A stretch of 64,000 nucleotides of DNA from Brachionus manjavacas. Taxonomy: Eukaryota > Rotifera > Eurotatoria > Ploima > Brachionidae. The position numbers were made by a program, and so were the translations under genes. A model generated the notes under the pieces. That model saw only the letters and a list, made by a program, of their open reading frames with translations, did no database searches and was not told the DNA's origin. This document shows, in pieces, positions 15,001 to 25,933 of this stretch (its first letter is position 1; every line of letters starts with the position of its first letter). Location of the stretch: contig JAHQIY010000033.1 in the NCBI GenBank assembly GCA_019054805.1, positions 1 to 64,000 on the forward strand. Direction: 5' to 3'.

Positions 15001-18000
15001 AGCATTCAATTTTGTAACCTCTTTAATATCTGCAATTATTAAGGAACGAAATCCAGTAAACGCACAAAATTTTGAATTATCTTTAAATTCTCTGATAATT
15101 TTTGAGTTACCTAGAGAAATCCCTTAATTTATGAATGGTTGAATCAATCTTCTATCATTTTTAAACATTTCTTCTGGGCGCATTCATTTTTTGAACTACT
15201 TTAATGATCTGCAAAATAAAAGTAACGAAATCAAAATTTCGCATACAATATGAAAAATTTTTTCTAAATTCTCTGAAAATTTTTGAGTTACCTAGAGAAA
15301 TCTCTAAATTTCTGAATGGTTGAATCAATCTTCTATCATTTTTAAACATTCCTTCTGGGCGCATTCATTTTTGGAACAACTTTAAAGATCTGCAAAATAT
15401 AAGTAACGAAATCAAAATTGCGCATATAATTTGAAAATTTTTTCTAAATTCTCTAATAATTTTTGAGTTACCTAGAGAAAACTCTCAATTTATGAATGGT
15501 TGAATCAATCTTCTATCATTTTTGAAACATTTCTTCTGGGCGCATTCATTTTTGGAACAACTTTAAAGATCTGCAAAATTTAATTAACGAAATCAAAATT
15601 GCGCATATAATTTGAAAACTTTTTCTAAATTCTCTGAAAATTTTTGAGTAACCTAGAGAAATCTCTCAATTTATGAATGGTTGAATCAATCTTCTATCAT
15701 TTTTGAAACATTTCTTCTGGGCGCATTCATTTTTGGAACAACTTTAAAGATCTGCAAAATATAAGTAACGAAATCAAAATTTCGCATTCAATTTGAAAAA
15801 TTTTTTCTAAATTCTCTGAAATTTTTCGAGTTACCTATAGAAATTTCTCAATTTATGAATGGTTGAATCAATTTTCTATCATTTTTGAAACATTTCTTCT
15901 GGGCGCATTCATTTTTGGAACAACTTTAAAGATCTGCAAAATATATGTAACGATATCAAAAATACGCACTCAATTTGAAAACTTTTTCTAAATTCTCTGA
16001 AATTTTTAGAGTTACTTTAGGAAATCTCTAAATTAATGAATGGTTGAATCAATCTTCTATCATTTTTGAAACATTTCTTCTGGGCGCATTCATTTTTGGA
16101 ACAACTTTAAAGATCTGCAAAATATAAGTAACGAAATCAAAATTTCGCATTCAATTTGAAAAATTTTTTCTAAATTCTCTGAAATTTTTCGAGTTACCTA
16201 GAGAAATCTCTCAATTTATGAATGGTTGAATCAATCTTCTATCATTTTTGAAACATTTCTTCTGGGCGCATTCATTTTTGGAACAACTTTAAAGATTTGC
16301 AAAATTTAATTAACGGAATCAAATTATCGCATTCAATTTGAAAAACTTTTTCTAAATTCTCTGAAAATTTTTGAGTTACTTTAGGAAATCTCTAAATTTC
16401 TGAATGGTTGAATCAATCTTCTATCATTTTTGAAACATTTCTTTAAGGAGCATTCAATTTTGTGACCTCTTTAATATCTGCAATTATTAAGGAACGAAAT
16501 CCAGTAAACGCACAAAATTTTGAATTATCTTTAAATTCTCTAATAATTTTTGAGTTACCTAGAGAAATCTCTCAATTTATGAATGGTTGAATCAATCTTC
16601 TATCATTTTTGAAACATTTCTTCTGGGCGTATTCTTTTTTGGAACAACTTTAAAGATCTGCAAAATTTAATTAACGAAATCAAAATTGCGCATATAATTT
16701 GAAAACTTTTTCTAAATTTTCTCATAATTTTTGAGTAACCTAGAGAAAACTCTCAATTTATGAATGGTTGAATCAATCTTCTATCATTTTTTAACATTTT
16801 TTCTGGGCGCATTCATTTTTGGAACAACTTTAAAGATCTGCAAAATATAAGTAACGAAATCAAAATTTCGCATTCAATTTGAAAAATTTTTTCTAAATTC
16901 TCTGAAATTTTTCGAGTTACCTAGAGAAATCTCTCAATTTATGAATGGTTGAATCAATCTTCTATCATTTTTGAAACATTTCTTCTGGGCGCATTCATTT
17001 TTGGAACAACTTTAAAGATCTGCAAAATATATGTAACGATATCAAAAATACGCACTCAATTTGAAAACTTTTTCTAAATTCTCTGAAATTTTTAGAGTTA
17101 CTTTAGGAAATCTCTAAATTAATGAATGGTTGAATCAATCTTCTATCATTTTTGAAACATTTCTTCTGGGCGCATTCATTTTTGGAACAACTTTAAAGAT
17201 CTGCAAAATATAAGTAACGAAATCAAAATTTCGCATTCAATTTGAAAATTTTTTTCTAAATTCTCTAAAAATTTTTGAGTTACCTAGAGAAATCTCTCAA
17301 TTTATGAATGGTTGAATCAATCTTCTATCATTTTTGAAACATTTCTTCTGGGCGCTTTCATTTTTGAATAACTTTAAAGATCTGCAAAATTTAATTAACG
17401 AAATCAAAATTGCGCATATAATTTGAAAACTTTTTCTAAATTCTCTGAAAATTTTTGAGTTACTTTAGGAAATCTCTAAATTTCTGAATGGTTGAATCAA
17501 TCTTCTATCATTTTTGAAACATTTCTTCTGGGCGCATTCATTTTTGGAACAACTTTAAAGATCTGCAAAATAAAAGTAACGAAATCAAAATTTCGCATTC
17601 AATTTGAAAATTTTTTCTAAATTCTCTGATAATTTTTGAGTTACCTAGAGAAATCTCTCAATTTATGAATGGTTGAATCAATCTTCTATCATTTTTGAAA
17701 CATTTCTTCTGGGCGCTTTCATTTTTGAATAACTTTAAAGATCTGCAAAATATAAGTAACGAAATCAAAATTGCGCATTCAATTTGAAAACTTTTTCTAA
17801 ATTCTCTGAAATTTTTAGAGTAACTTTAGGAAATCTCTCAATTTCTGAATGGTTGAATCAATCTTCTATCATTTTTGAAACATTTCTTCTGGGCGCATTC
17901 ATTTTTGGAACAACTTTAAAGATCTGCAAAATTTAATTAACGAAATCAAAATTGCGCATATAATTTGAAAAATTTTTCTAAATTCTCTGAAATTTTTAGA

Positions 18001-19101
18001 GTTACCTAGAGAAATCTCTCAATTTATGAATGGTTGAATCAATCTTCTATCATTTTTGAAACATTTCTTCTGGGCGCATTCATTTTTGGAACAACTTTAA
18101 AGATCTGCAAAATATAAGTAACGAAATCAAAATTTCGCATTCAATTTGAAAAATTTTTTCTAAATTCTCTGAAATTTTTCGAGTTACCTAGAGAAATCTC
18201 TCAATTTATGAATGGTTGAATCAATCTTCTATCATTTTTGAAACATTTCTTCTGGGCGCATTCATTTTTGGAACTACTTTAAAGATCTGCAAAATATATG
18301 TAACGATATCAAAAATGCGCACTCAATTTTGAAAACTTTTTCTAAATTCTCTGAAATTTTTAGAGTAACTTTAGGAAATCTCTCAATTTCTGAATGGTTG
18401 AATCAATCTTCTATCAATTTTGAAACATTTCTTTAAGGAGCATTTAATTTTGTGACCTCTTTAATATCTGCAATTATTAAGGAACGAAATCCAGTAAACG
18501 CACAAAATTTTGAATTATCTTTAAATTCTCTGATAATTTTTGAGTTAACTAGAGAAATCTCTAAATTTATGAATGGTTGAATCAATCTTCTATCATTTTT
18601 GAAACATTTCTTCTGGGCGCATTCATTTTTGGAACAACTTTAAAGATCTGCAAAATATAAGTAACGAAATCAAAATTGCGCATTCAATTTGAAAATTTTT
18701 TCTAAATTCTCTAAAAATTTTTGAGTTACCTAGAGAAATCTCTCAATTTATGAATGGTTGAATCAATCTTCTATCATTTTTGAAACATTTCTTCTGGGCG
18801 CATTCATTTTTGGAACAACTTTAAAGATCTGCAAAATTTAATTAACGAAATCAAAATTGCGCATATAATTTGAAAACTTTTTCTAAATTTTCTCATAATT
18901 TTTGAGTAACCTAGAGAAAACTCTCAATTTATGAATGGTTGAATCAATCTTCTATCATTTTTTAACATTTTTTCTGGGCGCTTTCATTTTTGGAATAACT
19001 TTAATGATCTGCAAAATATAAGTAACGAAATCAAAATTGCGCATTCAATTTGAAAACTTTTTCTAAATTTTCTCATAATTTTTGAGTAACCTAGAGAAAA
19101 C
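1..19101 (+). repeat. Satellite 1: ~181 bp tandem array
   Basis: About 105 head-to-tail monomers of roughly 180-182 bp, all in the same orientation. A convenient anchor is gaatggttgaatcaatcttc, which recurs at about 121, 302, 484 and 666 and so on. Two main variants alternate irregularly. Type A has ctgcaaaatataag and a cgcattcaatttgaaaa segment. Type B (for example near 890-1430, 7210, 9200, 11020, 15000, 16440 and 18430) has ctgcaattattaaggaac followed by ccagtaaacgcacaaaa. The flanking half of the monomer is shared by both. The array is cut by the left window edge and ends abruptly inside a monomer at about 19101. The 60-84 residue open frames inside it follow the repeat period and are not genes. 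Confidence 0.97.
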
Positions 19102-19410
19102 TGGCATTGTGAATTTTGGTATAAAAAACAAATACAAAATATAAAAAATGTCAAAACTCAGGCTCTGAAGGAGCAAAACATGTTCTGTAAATTGTAGCAA
19201 CTGAAACGTTTTTTGTACCACCAATATACTGATTCCGCAAAACTCTGCAATACATCTGCAAAATTCAGAATTTTGTGAATTTTAGTACAAAATCAGAAAC
19301 AAAATATAAAATACACCATAGATTTATTTTGGACAAGCAAAAAAATATTCTGTAGAATGTAGCAACTGCTACATCCTCTGTACCACCACTTAATGTAAAA
19401 ATATTAATAT
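19102..19410 (+). repeat. Two diverged ~160 bp tandem copies
   Basis: Immediately after the satellite there are two related segments, about 19103-19265 and 19266-19400. Shared landmarks are 'ttgtgaatttt(g/a)gta', 'ttctgta(a/g)a(t)tgtagcaact' and 'tgtaccacca'. They differ at many positions. This is a different family from satellite 1. No coding potential is seen. The stretch from 19410 to 19545 is AT-rich and holds nothing I recognise. Confidence 0.6.
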
Positions 19411-19553
19411 AAAATTCAAAATCTTACAAAGCATTTAAACCACTGTTTAGGCAACCTAAAGTATAGAATTTTAAACTTTTGTTATGTTTGAAATGTGTTT
19501 TGAAAATATTTTTTTTATTTAAAAAAAATTGAAAACAAATATTTTGAAAATTA

Positions 19554-20007
19554 ATGCTCCAAATGCTCCAACCCGCAAAAAAAAAGCGCAACTACCGCAC
19601 CGACCCGCTCGACCTGGCCGTGCCCAGCTTCAAAGTCGACCAGTACAGGGTGGGCCCGGTGCCCTACAAAGAAGTCACATTCGCCAACCTAAACGACAAC
19701 ATCGACCACATATTTCAGCACGAAATGTGCGCCAAATACGGCGACATAGCAGAATGCCGCATCTACTACCATCCGAAGAGCCGCAAGCACCTCGACATGG
19801 CCAAGTGCATATTCGCGAGCGAGAAGACGGAGCATCGAGCGCGCCAAAATGGTCGAGCAGCTGTGCATCCCGGCGCCGCCAGCGCCTGTGCCGCGCGCCC
19901 CCAGCGCCTGTGCCGCGCGCCCCCCCGTCCCCACCGGCGCGCGCCACCACTCTCGAGTCGCGCATCGCCCCCATCTTCAACATCAGCCTGCAGCCGAGCG
20001 CGCCGCC
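19554..20007 (+). CDS. SETD1: SETD1-type histone H3K4 methyltransferase, RRM-containing exon
   Basis: From the ATG at 19554 the frame gives a basic start, then YRTDPLDLAVPSFKVD, VGPVPYKEVTFANLNDNID, MCAKYGDI and HPKSRKHLDMAKCIFAS. That is the N-terminal region and RRM (RNP motifs) of metazoan SETD1A/B, the catalytic subunit of nuclear COMPASS that methylates histone H3 Lys4. After the RRM helix the frame breaks near 19835. The next frame reads ERAKMVEQL, as expected for the helix following the RNP1 strand, so a small indel interrupts the reading. The last RRM strand is not recognisable. A ~23 bp GC-rich direct repeat (19878-19924) encodes Ala/Pro-rich sequence. GC content is far above the surrounding AT-rich DNA. 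Whether 19554 is the true initiator or an internal exon edge is uncertain. Family assignment is strong; intactness is doubtful. Confidence 0.8.
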
Positions 20008-20974
20008 GAGTGGTTCGGCAGCGTGAGACTGTACGTGCCAGCCAACCTGCGGCCGAGCACTCCGCCGTCTCCGCGCCTCGGCGACCGCAACAACAACCAG
20101 ATGCACAAGCGCTACAAGCGACACCAACGACGCTCGCCGTCCAGATCCCGCCGTCGACGCTCGCACTCTCGCTCGTCCAGATCACGTGATCGACACTACC
20201 GGCCCTGGCATCGGCTACGCCGTTCGCCGCACAGACGACACGAGAGAGTGTCACCGCGGGCCCGCTCAAGCTCGTGCGACTCACCGCCCGCTCTCACCAA
20301 GCGATTCAAATACACTACCACTCACTCTCTTGTACCTAGTGTAAATAATGCCAAACTAGACGACGACCGCGACTACAACCACAATTCAGACAAATCCCCG
20401 TGCAGTTCAGCTCAAGCAAAAGTCTGTCGCCGGCATCGTACACGAACTAAAGCAAGTTATACGCACGGACCTGTGCCGCAAGTACTTCGAGCACACCGTT
20501 TTTCTGTTGATCGACGAGTGGTTCGGCAGCGTGAGACTGTACGTGCCAGCCAACCTGCGGCCGAGCACTCCGCCGTCTCCGCGCCTCGGCGACCGCAACA
20601 ACAACCAGATGCACAAGCGCTACAAGCGACACCAACGACGCTCGCCGTCCAGATCCCGCCGTCGATGATCACGTGATCGACACTACCGGCCCAGGCATCG
20701 GCGACGCCGTTCGCCGCTCAGACGACACGACAGAGTGTCGCCGCGGGCCCGCTCAAGCTCGTGGGACTCACCGCCCGCTCTCACCAAGCGATTCAAATAC
20801 ACTACCACTCACTCTCTTGTACAAAGTGTAAATAATGCCAAACTAGACGACGACCGCGACTACTACCACAATTCAGACAAATCCCCGTGCAGTTCAGCTC
20901 AAGCTCAAGCGCACAACAGGCCCTCGCACGCTTTTGCCGAATCAGACAAAAAAATTGTCACCGCTGTTGTTTAG
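20008..20974 (+). pseudogene. SETD1: SETD1 middle region with internal tandem duplication (disrupted)
   Basis: Two copies of a ~400 bp GC-rich block lie at about 20008-20415 and 20514-20912. Both start at the codons for EWFGSVRLYVP and run through an Arg/Ser-rich segment (SPSRSRRRR, SRSRDRHYRP) to a KRFKYTTTHSLV stretch. Between them, 20416-20520 encodes HELKQVIRTDLCRKYFEH followed by LIDEWFG. This resembles the conserved SETD1 segment (typically an ELK..M..DL..KM.E..AF...D.WW pattern) upstream of N-SET. The second copy joins this motif in frame, while the first starts abruptly at EWFG, so the first copy looks inserted. Copy 2 has lost about 23 bp near 20666 beside gatcacgtgatc, which creates a TGA stop. 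Copy identity is high but not perfect. I infer a recently duplicated, now broken part of SETD1. Confidence 0.7.
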
Positions 20975-21799
20975 AACGAGTGTGTGCGCCGCACTAGTGT
21001 TGAGTGTGCGATTGGGCATAGTTGGACTGTCAAACAAGAAGAAGCCAATTTGGAAGAGAGTTACAATGTTTTAAGAGATGGGAGAGCAAAGTGCAGATCA
21101 AAATGAAGAGAATATTTCGACTATTGATTCCATTATTGATTTGGTCATTAAGCAAACCCAGGACAAAAGAGACATGGTTGATTTGGTTGAAAAAAAGAGT
21201 GCATAGTTTAAATTCAGCGCAATGATCAAGGTATTTTTTTTTATTTGTTTATTTATTTTTGATGAAAAATTGTTCCCTTTTTTATCAAATAAAACGGTTT
21301 TCTGACATTAAAATTAGGCTTAATTTGTGCATCTTCATTTTTTACTTTATTCTTTTCTTTTTTTTTTTTAATTTTGAATATTTTTAGTTTAAAATTCTGT
21401 CTATGAGGCTTTAATAATAATAAAAATAAATATTATAATTCGATTCTGATATGTGTCCAATGCTTCCTTAATTTTCAATTTTAGCTATCGATTTAAAGAA
21501 TTTAATCAGTGAAATTTTTCATGCTTTAATATAAAAATATTTGTTCAATCTTCCACTTATTACATTTTAAAAGTGCACAATTCTGTAATTGTAAACAATA
21601 TAAATATTATAGAAATTTAACTAAAAGAGATAATTTAGTTCTGTAAAATGCTTAATTATAAGCAAATTTGCTTAGTGCAGTAAAATAAGTCTACGCCTTA
21701 AAAAGGTATTCCAATCAAGAGTGCAAATACATTGCAGAGTTTTTGCAGAAATATTTTTTTGGATTAAGCAAAGTTACTTAATCATTAAGCATTTTAAAA

Positions 21800-22960
21800 T
21801 TTTACAATTTCAAAATATATATTTTTTAGTTATAATTTTCTTTTCATTCAATTTTATAAGTTAACAATTCCGTAATTTTAAATTTTGTTTAATTTCTCAT
21901 TAAATTACCAGTTCCAAAATTTTACAATTCTAGTTAAACATTTTCCTCATTCAATTTTGTAATTTCAAAATTTTATTTAATTTACCCCCTATAAAAATTT
22001 ACATATAAAAAATTTAACTATTTTAGTTTAACATTTTTTGAATAATTTTTACATCTAACAGAACAAAAATAATTGTTTTTGAGCTTGAATAAGCAATTTA
22101 TTCCATCTGATTGAATTTTCTTTGATATTAATGCATTTGCTGCTGATAAAAATTTTTTCCTTCTTGCTGAAGTAATTGTTTCTTATAAATTTTTCCATTC
22201 ATCATATGAAAAAACAAATTCATGATGCTGAGGATTTTTTTCTGAATTAGTTGAGAGTTTTTCATTGCAACGTAGCTCTTCTAATATGTATTTTTTAATC
22301 CCATTATCGTTTCGTCTCCATTTTACATATAAATTAAGGGCTTCCAATTTTAAATATTCTTTTGATTTTTCGAAGTATTTTTCACAAAATTCTACGAAAT
22401 GTGAACTAGACGTTCTGTGTCCTCTCTTCAAATCAGTCAAGCCTCTATCTTTCATATAATTGACAATTATATTTTTTTTAGTTTTTCTTTGTTATCGAAT
22501 TTTAAAAGTTAACGATTTTAAAAATTTTATTTAATACCCCCCTTATAAAAATTTACAGCTAAAATAAACTATATTGGTTAACATTCTTCCTCAATTTCAA
22601 TTTTATAAGGTTATAATTCTGTAAATTTAATTTTGTTTAATTTCTTATTAAATTCTCTTATTAAATTTTACAATTCCAAAATTAAACTATTTTACTTTTA
22701 TTTTTCTTCTCGTTTAATTTTGTAATTAAACAATTCCGTAATTTTAAAATTTTGTTTGAATTTCTTATTAAATTATTAAATCTCTTATTGAATTCCCTTT
22801 TAAAATTTTACAAATCCAAAATTTAAAAATTCCGTAATTTTAAAATTATAGTTTAACATTTTTCCTCATTCAATTTTATAAGGTGACAATTCTTTAATTT
22901 TAAATTTTATTATTATTTTACAATTTAATAATTTTTAAAGTTTTAGTTAAACTTCAATTT
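21800..22960. repeat. Degenerate AT-rich repeats
   Basis: Loose repeats built on 'ttaacatttttcctcattca', 'ttttgtaa..aacaattccgtaatttt' and 'tttaatttcttattaaattc' recur at about 21838, 21938, 22584, 22702 and 22853, with irregular spacing of about 100-150 bp. The series is interrupted at 22033-22502 by the inverted transposase fragment, which therefore probably arrived later. Confidence 0.5.
22033..22502 (-). mobile_element. Inverted fragment of the MULE/Ulp1 transposase gene
   Basis: This ~470 bp is the near-identical reverse complement of about 37299-37762, the 5' part of the transposase gene on the + strand. The 90-residue frame at 22183-22455 contains KDRGLTDLKRGHRTSSSHF and ends HHEFVFSYDEWKNL. 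The main difference from the 37 kb copy is a homopolymer: seven T (A on the coding strand) here against five there. This copy therefore keeps the frame through PQHHEFVFSYDEWKNL where the longer copy shifts. Both share the TAA after KNL. Neither end coincides with an element terminus, and I see no clear target-site duplication. It looks like a captured internal piece rather than a normal insertion. Confidence 0.85.
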
Positions 22961-24792
22961 TGCAATTTTTTGATCAATGATATTAATCAATAATAACAAA
23001 TTTTTTATTAAAAATTAAATTAACATTGTTTAAAATCCGATTCTAAGTAATTTAGTACTAAACCAATTTAATACTTTGAATTTAGTCCTAAATTTTTATG
23101 TAAGAAACTAATACTAAATGTTTATTTCCAAATCAAATATGCAAATTAAATATGCATCTTTTAAATTTTCAGAGTTTAGAAGAAATTGAATGATATCATA
23201 TGATATGATGTCACAAATTAGTTTCCGGCAGTGTAAAAGCTATTTTAAATAATTAATTGTCTTTTTGAAAAGTTGTCAAATATCGAATTCGAATCGAAAA
23301 AAACATTGACATGTATATTAGATTTATTTTAACGTTACTTAAGTCACAATTTTGATGTTTGATCTATTGATCAATTTTTTCTACTTTTTTATTTTTTGTT
23401 TATTTTAACAACTTTTTTAATTTAAATAAAATATTAACAAAAAATTATAGTATTTAACTCGAATAGTAGTTCAATCACTTTGTATTAAACTCGCTTAGAA
23501 TTATCATATTACAAACAGCCTAAAATACCCTTATTAATTAAATATTTAATAGATGATTAGCTTAGAATTTTTTTTTTTAATATTTTCTTATGTCTAGTTA
23601 CTAGAAGTGTCAAAATATTTAAAAAATTTAAATTTAACACAGTCAATTTAAAGAAATTAATAATAAATACATAAATTATAAACTTGATATTTCAGCATTG
23701 AATACTTAGATTAAATTAAGTCAGCTATTAAATCCAAGTTTAAATTTATAATATTTGAAAATTTTTGTTTTACGAAAATAATAATAATTTTAAAGCTGAT
23801 AAAAAATAAATTGAAAATTAAAAAAAAATTGCTGTTCAAAATATATGAGAATTTAGATATTTAAAACGAGGAAAAATTTTTTGTTGGTGCTTCTGTAGGT
23901 AACGTTTTTTCGAAGGTTTAAAAGTCTACTAATTTTTTTTTTCTATTCATTCAAAAAGAAAAATAAGAATCTAATCTTAATTGTCCGGCTTTCAATCAAA
24001 ATTTTTTTTAGAAAAAAAATATATTATTAACATTCCTGTTTTTATCTTATAAGAAATTACTGTACTGCTATGATAAACTGTTTTTATAAAATTTTACGTA
24101 CTTTTTCGAAATTTTCGTGATTTTACGTAAATTTACGTTAATTAAAATTGCTAAAGTAAAAAAAGTGAATTTCAGTAAATATAAAAAGGGCCAAAAAAAC
24201 TGTAAAAATTATCTATTAATTTATAATGCATTGAATTTACATAAAAATATAATAATTTAATAAGGGTTTTTTGGAGCGGCGGTGAAGGTTGGAGCAAAAA
24301 ATTAAAGCAAAGCAAAATATTCAATAAATTTTTAAAAAATTTAAAATTTAAAAAAGTTTTAGCCTTAAAATCAAAAAAACATTTAGTACTGTTTTTGTCA
24401 ATATTATAACTACACTTCTGAATATAAAAATTATTTTTTCTTTAGCTTTTGTTTGAGTTTAGCAAAATTTTTTAAAAAATGTTTAAGTATATTTTTTAGA
24501 TAATTATCAATAATTTAAATAAAACTGGGATTTAATATAACCAAATATACTTTTCTACAGTTTTTGCTCAAGACCGAATCGCCGCAAATTTAAATGTTTC
24601 AGGTTACGCTCCATAGTTTCATGAAAAAACTTGCTCCCAACTTTTTACCAAGGTTTGCTTTTTGGACATCACATTTAGGGTGAAATTTATAAATTGGGGT
24701 CTAATTTGATGCCTAAAATTAAATTGGGAATAATTAAGAATTAATTTTTCCAATCTCCAAAGCCTAGTTTGCCTACTTTTTTTGTTCTTAAG

Positions 24793-25190
24793 GCTGATGA
24801 CGATGCAAAGATGGTGAAAAAGCGCACCAAAAAGTCCAAAAAAAAAGTCGATGCAGAAAAGAGCGGCTGTGAGCCAGTGACAAAAAAGTCCTCTCCATTG
24901 CTGATATCCACTTTGCTGGAGAGACAAGACAATCTCAAAAAACAGCACTATTTGCTGATGAAACAGAAAGACGAGTCTCAGGGAGTTCGCATAGTGGATG
25001 CCAAGATGCAGATGCAAATATGGGAAGAGCACATGCCTTGGCTAAAAGAAGAGAAGCCAAAGAGCTTGTCGCGTGAGCTGGTCAATTTACTGCCGCCGCC
25101 GGTCAAGCCGGAGAAAAAGAAGGCGGCCGCGGCGCCCGAAAAAGTGGCCGAGAGTTCGCGAGGCGCACACGGGCCCACGATGACCAAATA
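24793..25190 (+). CDS. SETD1: SETD1 segment upstream of N-SET
   Basis: An open frame follows a plausible splice acceptor (ttcttaag, ending at 24792). It begins ADDDAKMVKKRTKKSKKK, then has a helical charged stretch (LLERQDNLKKQ, DAKMQMQIWEEHMPWLKEEKP) and a Pro/Ala/Lys linker (LLPPPVKPEKKKAAAA). It is co-linear with and immediately upstream of the N-SET segment, and like the other SETD1 segments it is much richer in GC than the introns. The frame ends in a TAA at 25188-25190. The N-SET frame that follows is offset and can be read upstream through [11 protein letters not shown], so a frameshift within the GC-rich linker (about 25100-25180) is likely. Assignment rests on position, strand and composition rather than on a conserved domain in this piece. 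Confidence 0.6.
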
Positions 25191-25650
25191 ATGAGGAGCT
25201 TCTTGACGCTGGGCCTGGACGCCGAGGACTTGCTGTACTTGAAGAGCGTGTATGACCAAATGATCGACCAGGAGAACTCGACAGATAAAGCTGTTGACGG
25301 CGAGTTTTGCGACATTGTCAGAAGGCTCAAGTGCACCGAGCGGGCCTACGCGTACCGGGACGACGCGCTGGTCGAGTGGGCACGCGTCCGGCCCTATAGA
25401 AAGTTGACTCGCGACGAAAAAATAAAGTTCAGGGAGCAATTTAAGCAGAGCTATTTGAGCTTGTCGCTACAGATGAACGTGGGCTCGTCGTCGCTGGCGC
25501 ACAACTCGTCCAGCGGGTCTAACATTGATGCTTTGGGCCAGGAGGTGTCGTCTATGTCGTCGGCCCGCGAGGCCCGCTCTCTCCAACGCAAACTAATGGC
25601 CTGCAATGAAGTACACGACTTTTTCAAGTATAGCCAGCTGAAGCTGAGGA
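25176..25650 (+). CDS. SETD1: SETD1 N-SET domain
   Basis: The frame reads [20 protein letters not shown], the start of the N-SET domain that precedes SET in Set1/SETD1 proteins and contributes to COMPASS assembly. It then gives a basic segment ([17 protein letters not shown]), a Ser-rich linker, and [29 protein letters not shown], which corresponds to the conserved R-S-QRRLL...DLLK.NQLK.RKK junction before SET. At 25651 the frame stops only because one base is missing from an A run (aaaag). Adding one position restores the junction into the SET frame. I take the ATG at 25191 as internal, not as an initiator. Confidence 0.85.
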
Positions 25651-25909
25651 AAAGTCGCTGAAATTCTGCAAGTCGGACATCCACGACTGGGGATTGTTCG
25701 CCTTGGAGACAATTGCGCCCGAGGAGTTTGTCATCGAGTATGTGGGCGAGACCATACGGCAATCGGTCGCCGATCATAGGGAAAAGTGCTATAACGACCA
25801 GGGCATTGGCAGTAGCTGCATGTTTCGCATTGATCAAGACACAATTGTTGACGCCACTAAATGCGGCAATTTGTCCCGGTTTATCAATCATTCCTGTGAT
25901 TTAAGTAGA
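25651..25909 (+). CDS. SETD1: SETD1 SET domain, N-terminal half only
   Basis: After the one-base break, this frame encodes [18 protein letters not shown], then [18 protein letters not shown], then [20 protein letters not shown] and INHSCD. These are the SET motifs for SAM binding (xxWGLFA), the catalytic core and the NHSC pseudoknot segment of H3K4 methyltransferases. The domain stops there. The expected remainder (CxPNC, the ITYDYK segment and the CxCGxxxCRGxL post-SET zinc site) is absent from 25910 to the satellite at 26745, and I do not find it further right. A splice donor may lie within tcctgtgatttaag (about 25898-25911). Either a very long intron spans satellite 2, or the gene is truncated. 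Confidence 0.9.
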
Positions 25910-25933
25910 CATTTTTTTCACTCTTTATTTTAG

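Larger units (their letters stand above)
20975..24792. other. AT-rich intron-like gap inside SETD1
   Basis: About 3.8 kb between the duplicated SETD1 segment and the next SETD1 coding segment. It is strongly AT-rich with many homopolymers. A short open frame at 21022-21225, and an alternative frame from about 21078 reading EENISTIDSIIDLVIKQTQD, may be an exon remnant, but I cannot place either. Otherwise it contains the degenerate repeats and the inverted transposase fragment listed separately. No other gene is seen. Confidence 0.7.

Noticed and set aside
2110..15364. Open frames of 60-84 residues in satellite 1
   Set aside because: They follow the ~181 bp period, change with each monomer variant and show no protein family.
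19675..20672. Long frames on the - strand and alternate + frames over SETD1
   Set aside because: They are shadows of a GC-rich Arg/Ser/Ala/Pro-coding region. Only the frames with RRM and Set1 motifs show a family.
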